Positions 24,401 through 36,929 of a stretch of DNA of 64,000 bases are shown here, piece by piece. This DNA comes from Phaseolus vulgaris (taxonomy: Eukaryota; Streptophyta; Magnoliopsida; Fabales; Fabaceae). Made by a program: the position numbers and the translations under genes. Under the pieces are notes generated by a model that worked only from the letters and a program-made list of their open reading frames with translations, made no database searches and was not told where the DNA came from. Numbering within the stretch: the first letter of the stretch is position 1; the number at the start of each line of letters is the position of its first letter. The stretch is from NCBI RefSeq assembly GCF_000499845.2, contig NC_023754.2, positions 25,144,611 through 25,208,610 on the forward strand, in the 5' to 3' direction.

Positions 24401-26322
24401 TAGAAATTTGTTTCATAATTCTTGGTATATTCAGAATTTTAACTTTTTCATATTAATAATATAATTAAAAATTAATATATACATATATATAATACTCTAG
24501 AGACATAATCCTATATATTATAAGTTGTTAAATAACTCTAAATATAATAAATATTTCTTTATTTTTCAGTTTGCAATCATTTACTTCTCGATTCAATTTT
24601 TAACACTATGTTATAATGGTCTTCTTTTGGAGATCAAGAACCAAAAAGAAAAGGTGAAAAAAAAAAAGATTAGACACACCCTAGATCCATTTGGCCGAAG
24701 TAACAAGTTCATTTTTATCTGAGCTTGAATATAATAGACGTTTACTTTTTTGAATCTACCACAGGCGTTTAGAAAGTGGGAAGACCAATGATATCTACTA
24801 GCTAGCATAAAAAGTAACCACAAATGATAGCTTAGGGATGGTAATATCAATCAAATAATAGCACCAAATTATGCTTCAAGGTTGATGATGATGTTTATTG
24901 TCATTGCTTTGAATCACTGCCCTCAGTTAACACCATTCTAAAAGCTGCATGTCTCCTTAAAGCCTCTTATCACACTGTTAGTAACCATCTTTTGGCTGTT
25001 TCGTTTAAAAGTATATATACTACGTAATACTTTTCTGATTGATTTGCCTAAAATCAAAAGTTTAGTAATTGTCATTTCCCTTCTGGTGCAAAACACACTA
25101 ATTTAACCACACACGCATGGACCCTACCCAATATTTTCTATTAACCATATGCATGGACGATACTGACTCGTGTTATTTTTTCTAATATAATATAATTAAA
25201 CCATAGTAACCATGTAACTTTTAAGACAGTTATTATTAAAATCGATAGATTTGTCACATGTAATATAAACTATTTACTGAAATTAATATATTGTAGTCTT
25301 TTATTCCTTCTTTATGTCTTAATCAGCATGCAGAGCTTGCGTAGGTAGCAGCACATTAGTCCCATGTTTGGTTTGATGAAATGAAAAGAAGGGGTATTGG
25401 AGTGTGTTTGTTTAGATGACAGAAGAAAGAAAGAAAGAAGAAAAGTAAGAATGGAATGGAGTGCATAGGGAAAGTTTCTTCACATGTAAGCAAATGAAAT
25501 GAAGAGATCATGAAAGACTGATTCTGTGGTCTTTTCTTTTCTTGAACAAAGAACAGAAGCTAGCAGCGTAGAAGAGAAGACAGAGAAGAAAATTAAGAAA
25601 CGAAAGAAAATGGTGCGAACTGTCGCTGTTGGCAAAAGCAGAAGGCAATGAAGGCAGCAGATAGCAAGGAGAGAATGGCATTGGAGAGGGTTGCATTGCA
25701 TGTGATGTGAGAGTGTGTGAATCATCCACCAAGTCTACTCAAACTTCTGCACCTTCTAATATATACTACGTAACGTACGCAAGAGTAATTCATCATTTTT
25801 TTATCATTCTTTTTCCTTTTCACAAATTATTTATCTTTATTGAACAATGAAATTTGAAAGGACACATGAAATCTCAAACGACACGAATAATCATATCTAT
25901 ATTTTTTTAAGATAGGTAATCGAGCATTTAAAAATGTTTACTTTATTTTGATTTTTGGATAACATCTAAATCTCATTTGGCTTGTTTTACTTATTCTGAG
26001 TGGTTATTTTACTTATTTTGAGTGGTGCATTGATGATGTGGCTGATATGTTTTCAATTAAGTGAATTTTTGCAAGGTTTATTCCTTTGACTAGGGTGTTT
26101 GTTGTTTTAAGTTTATAAGGATTAGGTAGGTTATAAGGAGTTTTGAGAAGCTGTTATGTTATGGTCATGTATAAGGGTTGAGTTAGCCCTAAAATAATTC
26201 ATGTTTATTTATTTTTTCTTACCGATAGTAACACACAAAAACATTACGTGTCATGATTATTTTAAATTATATATAACAAATTATCTATTAAAGAGTTTAA
26301 TTAGATCAATGTGAAAAACTAA
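21450..26322. other. Intergenic, first part of a 15-kb gene desert
   Basis: The first 400 bp are the probable 3' UTR and terminator region of PUX4 copy 2. Beyond that the sequence is AT-rich with only short open frames lacking domain signatures. A purine-rich stretch (AGAAAGAAAGAAAG, near 25420-25620) and a CA run near 24160 are simple sequence. I see no gene. Confidence 0.6.
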
Positions 26323-26610
26323 CACTACAAAAAAATCATGAAATAAAAACTAATTTTTAGAGACCAAAATAATTAGTTACAATACTAAATTAGAGACCAT
26401 TTTAAAAACTAAAAAAAAAATTGGTTTCTAAATTTGGTAGAAAAACCTTTGTTGGTAATTAGATACCAATTTAGAAACTATTTAACAATAATAGAAAATA
26501 ATAAAAATTAATTTAGAAACCAAATTTCTTTTTAATTTATAAAATGGTCTCTAATTTAGTTACTATTGGTTTCTATAAATTGGTTTCTATTTCATGATTT
26601 TGTTGTAGTG
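26323..26610. mobile_element. CACTA-type MITE, 288 bp
   Basis: Begins CACTACAAAAAAATCATGAA and ends in the reverse complement of nearly the same sequence (TTCATGATTTTGTTGTAGTG), so the terminal inverted repeat is about 21 bp with small differences. TAA occurs immediately on both sides, matching a 3-bp target duplication. The interior consists of short motifs such as TTAGAGACCA and GAAACCAA in both orientations, like CACTA subterminal repeats, and has no coding capacity. Confidence 0.85.
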
Positions 26611-29600
26611 TAAATAAAGTCTAATTTCCTTAAGCACTTTACAGTATTAAATACGAGTTAGACCGTTACATATTTGTTACAATTATTTTAATAATGTTAT
26701 TTTTAAATAGTCTTTTATTACTTTATTTTTTATAAAATATATGTCGAGTCTTTATAAATTTAATTAAAACAATAAAATTAAGTCCTTAAAAACTTAATCA
26801 AAACAACAAAATTATGAGAGTTCTTTATATGATTCTATTATAAACATCATTCGTAACATCATGAGTTATTTAAACTCACAATCAATATTTATATATTCAA
26901 AAAATCATCTATAAACAAGATTAATTAAATATATAAATTTAAATATATTTTTACTCAATATAAAAATAATATAATTTATTTATCTAAATTTAAAAAAAAA
27001 AACTAATTTACATAAGAAATTTTATTCTCTTCTTAAAATCATTATCGAATAAGACACTTTAGTTGATATTTATTTAGAAATATATTAACAGCTTAAAAAA
27101 ATGAAAATAAATAAAAACATTCATAATAATAATATATAATATAAAATATTCATGATTATATATGATTGTTTATTTTGTTTATAATTATAATAGAAACTTA
27201 AAAAATAAATTTTTAATTTTTAAAAAATTATTGTATTTATTCTTATTAACATTTTTTGAAATCATGCTAGAATTATATGTTAGAAATCCAAAAAATAATT
27301 TTTAAATTGAACATTTTAGTGTCATTTGTGAAACTATTTTGAACGATAATTTTAGTTGGGGTGTTTTGTTTTCATCACTTGTATATGACCCAAATATTTA
27401 TTATTTATATTTATTTACTGTTAAAAAAAATTAATAGGCATGTTCAAGTTTCATAATTTCTTAAGGGTGACCAAAAGGATTATCCACTTCAGAACACCTT
27501 CAACATTCTCAGGAAGGAGGATGCAGTATTTGGGGATTTTTTTTCTGTTTGTGGTTCCAGGGTTTTTATCAAAGTTATAAAGGATGTATTCTTTATCCCA
27601 TACTCATATGCTTGTTTTTGTCAGTCATTATTGAACACTTTATTTTAATAGAATTATTTTCTATTTATAAATCATTTTTAATTTTTAAATAATATTATTT
27701 ATAAAAAAAATAAAAATCAAATCAAATAATTTTTTATTCAAAAGATAATTTAAATAAAATCATAATCTAAAATATTAATGTGAGCAAATTTAAATTTCCT
27801 AATAAAGAAATTTAAATAAAGTTGTGACACTAAGTATAAGTTTAAATAAATTATTTTTAATTATTCTATCTTTATAAATTCAAGTAAAAAACATAAATTT
27901 ATAAAAATCAATCTCTAAACCATTTTTAACTATTACAATTTTTCTTAGAAACAACTTTAAATTTAAATAAAAATTACTAGCAAGTGATACAAAGCATTCT
28001 TATTAAAATTGAAATGAAATATTAAAAAGTAAGTTTTTTAAATTAATATGCAATATATTATATTGTTTTTAATATTAACGTGATAGAATATGACAATATT
28101 GTAATAAACATATACCTTTTACATAAGAAAAAAAAAGGTAATTAAAATATAAAAAAATCGTTAACACAGTTAAACATGTTTAATATTAGTATCATACTAT
28201 AATAACGCATTAGACGGTTTGTTCAAACTTAATATTACTAAATATTCCTAATAAACAATATTTTATATTCTTATCAAACGATCATAATTAAAGATAATCA
28301 CCATGATATGAGTATTGATTAAAATTAGAATTTTGTACGGGGAGTAAAAGTGGTATGGTTACATGAAATGAACTCCAACAAGTAGAGCATGACAAAGATC
28401 TACGCTGATGAGTAAGGAATAAAAGAGAAATGCGAATTCAAATGCAGAAATACATAAATTAATCTAAAGCTATAAATATATACCATTTTTAAAACAATTC
28501 GATAATTCATTTGTTAAAATATTTTATTTCTATCGCTTAAATGGAGTTCTTCATTTTCTCATTTTCTTGACTCAATTTTCGGTGTGTCACAAGTAAAGAC
28601 ATGTACTTGTATAAATCATAAATATAAGTATTTTTTTTTATTAGTGTTTGGACTTCATATAATATTTAATTTTTATTATATAATTTATCTATTTTTTATT
28701 TTTTTACTTCAATTGTTATTGTGTTATGTTTTGTATCGAAGGAGGTGACGGTCTTTTCTTTCTCAAGATGACTGGCATAGAAAAGATGTTGTTTTGAATT
28801 TTACTCGAGTAAGTATTTGGGATCTGCTACTGGATTTTGACTTTATGGAAATTTCAATTTATGGATTTTTGTTTGTATTAGATTCACTTGAATTGTGTTT
28901 GAATTTAGATTGATGAAACTTAATGAACAAGCATCATAATTAAAAATAGAATCTCTTATGTAAACTAAATAAATTATTTCATTATCATATTTATTTATTT
29001 GTTTACGGAAAAGTTTAGAGTTTATGGGTTTCGGATTTATGAATGGAATCTTTCTTAGATTAGTTGAAATATTTCTTATATACTTTAATATTTATTTTAT
29101 TATTTTTTTGATAAAAAAATATTCTAACTCAATAACTTGATTTAGCCCATAGTTATGGTTTCAAATAACCATAGTTTATATAGTAAATTTTTTTAACTAA
29201 TATTTATTGTATTTATTTTAAATTAATAATAAAAGTTTTCATTAGCTCAAGCTAGAATATCAAAAGGTTAAAATTAAAAGAAATTTAGCTAAACTTTCAA
29301 GTGCATCAAATAAAGTTCATGAATTTATAAAAAATATGCAAATAAACTGTAAAATTCATCAATTTAAAGCATTTTGCACATCAGGTAAAATCTAGGTTGA
29401 TATAATATATTTGATCAAATATTGGTTATATTTCATTATATCAGTGACAATCACATCGAGTTGATTACAATCGTGCAAAATAGAAAACCTGTGATAGAAC
29501 ATGTGTGTGTGTATATTATATCTTGTTGTGGAAATAAATCAATTTTGGGTTGAACAGAAAGATATTCGTATTCGAGATATTGATGTTCGTGCTCGCATAT

Positions 29601-30590
29601 TTTTTAACGGGTTCCAACCTATTTTTTAATAAAAAAAATAGATAATCAATTTAACAATAATAATATTTTTTATCAATAAAAAATAAATAAAATGATATAT
29701 TTTAGAAAATTTCAATTTTTATATAAAAAATTATCAGGTGAATTTGTTTAATACAAGTCAACAAATTAATTCTCAAATATATATGAAAAAAAAAAATCAC
29801 ATCAAAATAATTGGACAACTCTTATAAGATCCTATCAAAACCCTCGTAATCAATTTTCAATCAAAAGAGGACAAAATACAATAAACACAAAATAATCTAT
29901 AATAATAATGAAAAACTCACAAATAACTATATAGATTACAAGACAATAAGATATCATCATCCAACAAAAGTAAAAAAAAATCTTACTCAACCAAAAAATA
30001 TTTTTTTTTCAAACCTATAATATTTACCTACCTAGTATTCTAACCGACAACAACAGTAAAAATAATAATTTGTACAAATAATACAATAATTTCTAACAAA
30101 TAGTTAAAATAAGTAAAAAAAAAAAATTTAAATACTTCATACAAGGAATTCCAAACATCAATTCAAATAAGAGAATTACATCAATATTTATTGTAACCCA
30201 AAATAAACATTTTCTTTTGAACCACATTAAAAAAACATTATAAATATAATTCTTAGGATCGTCATTACAAAATTAATTCACTTTTCATACATATAATATG
30301 GTTTAAAAATTATTAGAGTTTACGAGTTGGATGATCTGTGCAATCATGAGCTTTACTATTGTTTTTGCGTATGCATAACTAAATATTATTATTTCTCATA
30401 TATCACGTAGTATTTAAATATGCTATATAAATACAAATAGTGTTTTATATAATCTATTAAAATGAAAAAAAAAATGTTTAACTCGACCCTTATTCAGTAG
30501 GTGAAATTAAAGAAATGATCTGTTTTATGTCTAATCATGGAAATGTAGATGGAGGTGACTTAAAGTATGAGAAGGGAGAAAAAAAAAGGA
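26611..30590. other. AT-rich intergenic desert, no gene seen
   Basis: Nearly 4 kb of low-complexity AT-rich DNA with poly-A and poly-T tracts and no open frame of note. I see no RNA gene, repeat array or coding signal. Confidence 0.6.
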
Positions 30591-30599
30591 AAGCTATTG

Positions 30600-30805
30600 T
30601 AGGGTTGGTGTCCCAGCTATGAGACTATGCCCCCACCCACTATCACACCTCGCTCCAGTGACGTCTCTCATCTTTCTGTCGCTTTTTCTCATTACCCATT
30701 TCCCTCTCTCTTCTTTCCAACCCTAACCCTAATATCAATCTAACCCTAAACCCTAACCCTGACCCTAATATCAATCTAACCCTAAACTCTAACCCTAACA
30801 ATGAT
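30600..30805. promoter_or_regulatory. GC-richer island with TGACGT motif and telomere-box repeats
   Basis: In an otherwise very AT-rich desert, about 30600-30720 is GC-rich and pyrimidine-rich, with GTGACGTCTC (an ACGT-core bZIP-type site). It is followed at about 30718-30800 by repeated ACCCTAA and AAACCCTAA units, including a phrase AATATCAATCTAACCC that occurs twice. AAACCCTAA is the plant telomere repeat unit and also the telo-box element of many promoters. No coding sequence follows on either strand, so an orphan promoter, a non-coding RNA start or an interstitial telomeric scar are all possible. Confidence 0.4.
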
Positions 30806-31130
30806 CACAATCAATCTGTAACCAAATTCTCTATTTTATTTATTTTTTTACTAACACTGTTGCCACCCTTTTTTCTCCACCGCTGTACGTACCTCCTGAC
30901 ATATATGCCAACTTAATCATTCATTTCTCTTCCTAAGACTGTTATCACAGTAGCACATTGATAATCTTCTGATTATTTATTAATACCTTTTTATTAGTAC
31001 AAGATGATATAAACAGAAAGTACAAAAGGTCTTTCAACTTATATACAATAAATAAAACTATGATTATTACAATCATAAAACAACTTGCTACTAAATATAT
31101 AAGATAAAATCACCTATACTAGTTCCAAAG

Positions 31131-31505
31131 AAATTATTAAATAAAATTATTAATTAAATTAAAAATTATTTTATAAATTAAAATTATTAGCTTTTGAAGT
31201 AATTTTTATTATTAGTAAAATTTATAAAAATTTTAAACTTATTTAATTATTAATTATTTATGTTTTAAATTAATTTTTTAAATTAAAAATAAATAATTTA
31301 AAATTTAAAATATTAATAATTAAAACTTTAATAGATAATTTACATATTAATTTAGAAATCATATTATAATATTTTATTAATAATAAAAGTTATATTATAT
31401 ATTAATATTTTTTTAAAATTATTATTTAATTTAATTAATATAGTAATTAATTATTTTTAATTTTTTAATTTAGTTATTATTTTAAAAAAATTTAATAATA
31501 ATTAT
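31131..31505. repeat. Extremely AT-rich block, possible imperfect inverted repeat
   Basis: About 375 bp composed almost only of A and T, with modules such as AATTAAAAATTATT on the left and TAATTATTTTTAATT on the right that pair loosely as inverted repeats. It may be a decayed MITE or a matrix-attachment-like region; composition alone could produce this impression. Confidence 0.3.
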
Positions 31506-31958
31506 TTAAGACTCACACATTTAAGTATAAGAGCAACCCATTTCATTATACAAATTCTTTTCCAAAGGACTAACGATAAATTCTACATCAATGTCAGAAA
31601 ATATGTGGCAACCTTTATCAAGTACACTGTTTTTGCTTCACAATACTGCACTATGTGAATTGGTTTCATTTTTTACTGGAAGGTTCCTTTTAGTTATTTG
31701 ACTTGTTTAATGATTTAGTGCCTCTCTCCCTATCTTGCAACAAAACACACATACATTCTAGGTTACATGTATATATATATTTAAAAAATATTTAGATAAA
31801 ACTTGCCCAACTTATTTTTAAATATATCTATTTTAAGTAAGAGAGATAGTACCATTATGGTCAATTATCGTCATTTATATATTGTTTGTTTTGGAGATCG
31901 GTGCTTCGTTACGATTTTATCATAAAAAGGTTTCGGAAGGTGGAGGACGAAAGGTGTA

Positions 31959-32563
31959 GTTATATTGTTATTGATCCCGACTCTTGAGCGATATGTGATT
32001 ATATTGACGGTACCGGAACAAGCTCCCTATTCCAGGTCTAAGGGGAGTGGTTTCCCCTAACTAAAGGGCTTGAGACACATTTTCGTTCGCCTAATGGTAT
32101 CCCTTCAAGCTCTAGTGATTCAACCTCCAAGGAATGAGGGGGCCCCTTACAGGAAATACTCCGAAGCTTAAGTCAGTAAGAGGATCAAATTTTGTGTATA
32201 TAGTGAATATAATGCTAAAATTTGAGTTGAGGTACTCTCAGTAAGTGATCATCTATTTATAAGTCTTCATGGACTTTGATCTTTGACACTGTTTCTCAAA
32301 GTTTTAATGTACATATTATAGTATCTTTTCATAAAATTTGAATTTTTAAGGACAAAACCGTGACAGTGCACCGACCTCCAAAGCGGACAATACCTCAAAT
32401 GCGGTGATTGACCCTAGCGATGTTCTCTCTCGAACTTGAGGTCGAAACAATGACATCGTATGTGGGAATCATAAACTTTTTCCCTTAGCCAAAGAGTGGG
32501 GGGCTTGTTCTGGTATTACCAATAGAATCCCACATCGCTCAGGAGTCAAGGTCAATGATAGTT
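31959..32563. mobile_element. Foldback-type repeat with inverted arms of about 60 bp
   Basis: The left arm (about 31959-32022, containing GACTCTTGAGCGATATGTGA and GGTACCGGAACAAG) matches the reverse complement of the right arm (about 32503-32563, containing CTTGTTCTGGTATTACC and ATCGCTCAGGAGTC). A separate direct repeat beginning AAAACCGTGA lies at about 32354-32432 and again at about 32610-32690. No open frame is present. The structure looks like a non-autonomous element, possibly rearranged LTR (TRIM-like) fragments. Confidence 0.55.
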
Positions 32564-32699
32564 TTTATACTTTTTTTTCCTCCAATCCACTGAGGTGTCT
32601 TTTAAAAATAAAACCGTGAAGGAACACTGACCTCAAAAGTGGACAATACTTCGGATGTGGTGATTGACCCCTAACAATACTATCTATATAAACTACAAG

Positions 32700-34586
32700 A
32701 AAATGTTGGAATACATTATTCAAAGACTTATTTAGTGACTAAGGTTACAGACAATTAGAACACATTTAGTAGATTATGTTGGAACTCTCTCTCCCTATGA
32801 TGAACACCACAATTTAGTTAGTCTTGGTCCTAGATGGTGCTAGACATTGACATTTAGATAAACTTCATGTCAATAATATTTGTGTGATATTTTGATATCA
32901 CGTGGGTAAGAGCTTAGTATTAGTTAAGTGTATCTAACTAGACTTACGTTTTATGTTTTGTATATATAAACAATAACAAAAAGGTTGCCGTAAATATTTT
33001 ATTACGTTATATAATTTTTTTATTTGCTAATAAAAATATAATATTTTATTCTGTACGGTATACTCTGGAAGAAAGTTTAAATGAGACCCCCCTGTTTTGA
33101 AAACATAAAAATTTAACCAAGCTTGTAAGTTGCAGAAGTGCATCTGTTGTCTAAAACATTATTACAAATTGAAATCGTCATTGATTTAATTGGATTTGGC
33201 AAAGTCAAAGTCAGTGCACTCTTTATTTGTTTTAACATGTTGAGATCTCAATGAAATCCAATTTGTTAATTTCCTTCTCGATCAATAATTAAAAATTGAA
33301 CACCTTATACCACTCAGTTTCTTCTTTGCCTACCAGTTCTAAAACATGACTTCGAATGTAATTTTGTTTGAATACGTGTTGGAATGTGGTTTTATTTCAA
33401 TTTTTATTGTAGAGAGAATTTTTTTAGATACTTTAAATGATTTTATTTTTTATAATATGATAAATCTTGCGCACTTATATCCAAACAAAAAGATTTGGGC
33501 TTTTAAATCAATATTTAGAAAAATTGACAGAATAAGTAAACTATTTTTAGATATTTTACACCTCTTTAATTTATAAATTCATAATGATATGTATTGCGTT
33601 TCAATGACCAAAACTTATCAAATATTATTTTAATTTTTTTATATAAAATATTCATGTGAATCCGGTACTAAAATAGATATTTTGTAACTTTCACTCTGAT
33701 CTATACCCTTTGATTAAGTATTCAGTATTATACAGTTCATATTATAATATTTTAGACTATTCAAGAAATCAGGTTCTAAAATAACCAAACAATGTAAAGT
33801 AGAAATCCAATTACAAATATTAGCATACCAGCACAGTTAAAAAAACAACCTTATAACCTCACATCATCAAAAGTAGCCGTATTTGGTTATGGGAGCTCTT
33901 GCTCTCTATTTCTGTGTGCACAAAATTTTCTTAAGAAGAGGAGAAAAACCAATACAAATGTAATTACTCTCAAAATTACAAGATTTTTTTTATTAGCAAT
34001 GGACTTTTTATTTATTTAGGTTGAGTGTTATACAAGTTATAATTTTTTATGTAAATTAAAAATGTGAAAAATATTTGAAATAAATTTTGGTCAAGTTAAA
34101 GTAATTATACATTAAAAAAATATCACAATGTCACCTTATGTTTTATACAGACAAATAATATGATTATGACTTTCGTTTTTTTAGAAAGAATATATTTAGT
34201 TATTTAGAATTAGTTTCTTTATTTTATTATAAATATAAGTAGTACTTGGCTTTTTTTTAACGGTTGTTTCTTAACTGCTGTTGCATGTTAGAATCGAGAA
34301 TTAAATTATAACTTAAATTAAGAGATTAATAATTATGATTTTGAAAAGGAATGAAATTAAAATTCATTAACCTTATAAACAGTTCCCACTAAAAAAAGGA
34401 CAAATGAAAATAATACAACAAAAGCAAGGAAATCAAATAATAAGAAAATAAAAGAACCTAAAACTTTCTAGAATCACATTTATCCGATAAGAGTTGAAAT
34501 AAAAACCTAAAAGACAAACAACCATAAGTAAGACTTTAACAAAAAGTAAAAAAAATAAAAATTAAGATTTCTTGTTTTATTAAGTC

Positions 34587-34628
<42 letters not shown>

Positions 34629-36929
34629 GCCATCTTTTCATATAAGACTCCGTATACAATAATTTTAATAGAAATTACAAAAGGAAGAAGAATATTATTT
34701 ATTTATGGCGAAATGAGCTAGGATGGCTATTTGGAAACTGACATAATTCCCTCTAACATTTGAGAAAAATGAAAATGCAAGTTTAGGTGAAAATTAGAGT
34801 ACTCGATTACCAATTTTAAGTCAAAATCGACAATATTCACGAGACTATCCACGTCATGGATTTTTTTGTATCATAATAACTTTTATTAACAGTGCATTTT
34901 TTGTCTGTTTCTTATCAGAGGCTAAAAATATGTGTCAAATAATAAAGGACAGATTAATACATTTTAGAATGAAATAAAGATTAATTGCAAAATACATTAC
35001 ACACTGATAAAAAACCTATACAAGATACAATTACTTCTAAGTGTGGCTAGTGGCTACAATAAGAATAAAGATGCAAAAATAGGAAGAGAGACAGAAAACT
35101 ATTCAGCGGAGCAGCCTGAAGTGGTCATTCATTCATAGCGCGATGGACTGTGGAGATTCCTAGACCTACCACACCAGTACAGTACACTATCCTGCAAATT
35201 GCATTTCAATTTCTGATTTCATTAGCACCAATGCTAGCAGAAATAGTATCAGAAGAAGAACTACAAGTACCTTCAGAAAGTATCAATGTACTAACAGTTA
35301 CATACGCATATTATACACTACCTAATATAAGTTATTATAATCTGTCCGATTATTAACTCTAGCACACACAAAAATATCATTTGAATGAAAGAGTTATTTG
35401 TTACTGAAGTTAAGAAAAGGAAATGAATTGTTGTATGTAGTTCTTAACAATAAATGAAGTGTGGTAAAGAGAAGAAAAATGAAGAGTAAAACCGGGAGAG
35501 GGGGACAATGGGAAGCGACAATTTGTACGTAACCTGATGGAGGTGCTTTCACTACGGTATTTTACGGGAAGTGATGCTACTCTAGGCCTTTATTATGGAC
35601 GAGAGATGGGATGGGATATAGAGAAAACCTATTGTGCTGGAAATAGAGAAAAAAAGATTGAAAGGAAGAGACATTCGGACTGTCCCACAAACTTTGCCAG
35701 CTTTATTTACCTAGTCACAGACGCGCTTTTTCCGTCGAAGTTATTATTAGTTTATATCGTATTTGTAGATCATATATGTTACTATACCAACTACTATCTA
35801 GAAGAGTTAGACTAGAGAGAAGAAAGTATCGTGATATGATTTCATTCATTCGTGTTTAGCTCTGCACATGCAAGAATTAATAATAAAGTATTCTGTATTA
35901 ACGCTAATCTTTAGAGACATGAAACTTCTATTTGGGAGCTAAACAACATGAACCAATTTAATCAAAGATGTTAAAACCCTATTGGTGCGATAAATATAGG
36001 TTAGTACTTGTGGGACTAGAGAATTTTTTAATCACTGTGGTGAGAAGAGGACAAAGGGAGTGAGAATATTAAATGAGTGGAGGGATTGCCATCAAAGAAT
36101 GGAGAGAGAACGGAAGGGTTGATTCCGTGCCCCATAAACATAAACCTATCTCTTCTCCATTCATGGTCAGTAGTAGGTAACTTGTTTTCTCTTCCTCGAT
36201 TTGATCGTTCCTTTCTCTCCTAAACAAATTAAAAACTTGGTTGCCTCTTTATCTCTCTCTTCTGTTTTGTTTTATGCCAGGAATGGCAGCGTATCAGTGG
36301 CAGTGCAGGAAAAGAGAGGGAGAGCTTTCATTGGGAAGGTAAAAGCCTTTGTTTGTAGCAGTGCCTTACACGAACCCTCTCCCCTTCTCTTGTTCGCTAA
36401 CTCATCGTTTTCTCAGTGTGCTCCGCGTGCGCTTTGCTGTGTCTTCTCACTCACAGGTGTAACCGTGTAACCACTAGAATCAGAGAGAGAGAGTGTGTGT
36501 GTGTGAGAAAATGATTCATTCATTAATGCTGGAAAGAAAGATTAACATTTAACACCCATTTTCCTAAGGAAAACTCTGTGCAGGCTTTGCCAGAAAAGCC
36601 AAGTGGGAAAACCTCTATACTACTTACTTCATGTAACTGACTATAGCCACCACTATCACTATTTAGGATTTTCTGTAAAAAGCCTGATACTTTTACCATA
36701 AAACCCGGGAGAGCTCTGAAAGACAAACATATTCAGACTTCATAAAATGGAGAGAGAAAATAAGAGAAGGAAGTGCGTTTGTTTTAGTTCTATGTTATAA
36801 GGGTAGCAAGTAGTGAGTGAACAACTGTAGTGAACCACAGTAGTTGGTTGGCAAAAAGGATTAGACAGTGAATGAGTGAGTGAATGTGTGTTTGTGTTGT
36901 TGACAAGTGAGTGAATGTGCAAGAAAGCC
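32700..36929. other. Upstream region of the STM-like gene; no gene seen
   Basis: About 4.2 kb with only short unsupported open frames. It contains a TA microsatellite (about 34588-34624), a pyrimidine-rich stretch at about 36150-36470 that looks transcribed-leader-like, and a GA/GT run (about 36483-36508). The last 200 bp form the probable leader of the KNOX gene, ending in short GTGAGTGAATG repeats. Regulatory elements are expected here from the identity of the next gene, but none can be named from sequence alone. Confidence 0.5.
34588..34624. repeat. AT dinucleotide microsatellite
   Basis: About 18 perfect AT units in the desert upstream of the KNOX gene. Confidence 0.9.

Noticed and set aside
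25480..25732. Two minus-strand frames of 74-81 codons near 25.6 kb
   Set aside because: They are the reverse of a purine-rich simple-sequence tract; no homologous features. A microRNA precursor was also considered, but no convincing hairpin was found by eye.
33346..33576. 76-codon frame in the desert
   Set aside because: AT-driven composition (Ile, Phe, Leu, Lys, Asn) typical of chance frames.
36201..36470. 89-codon frame just upstream of the STM-like gene
   Set aside because: No domain, and it lies in a pyrimidine-rich region better explained as leader or promoter sequence.
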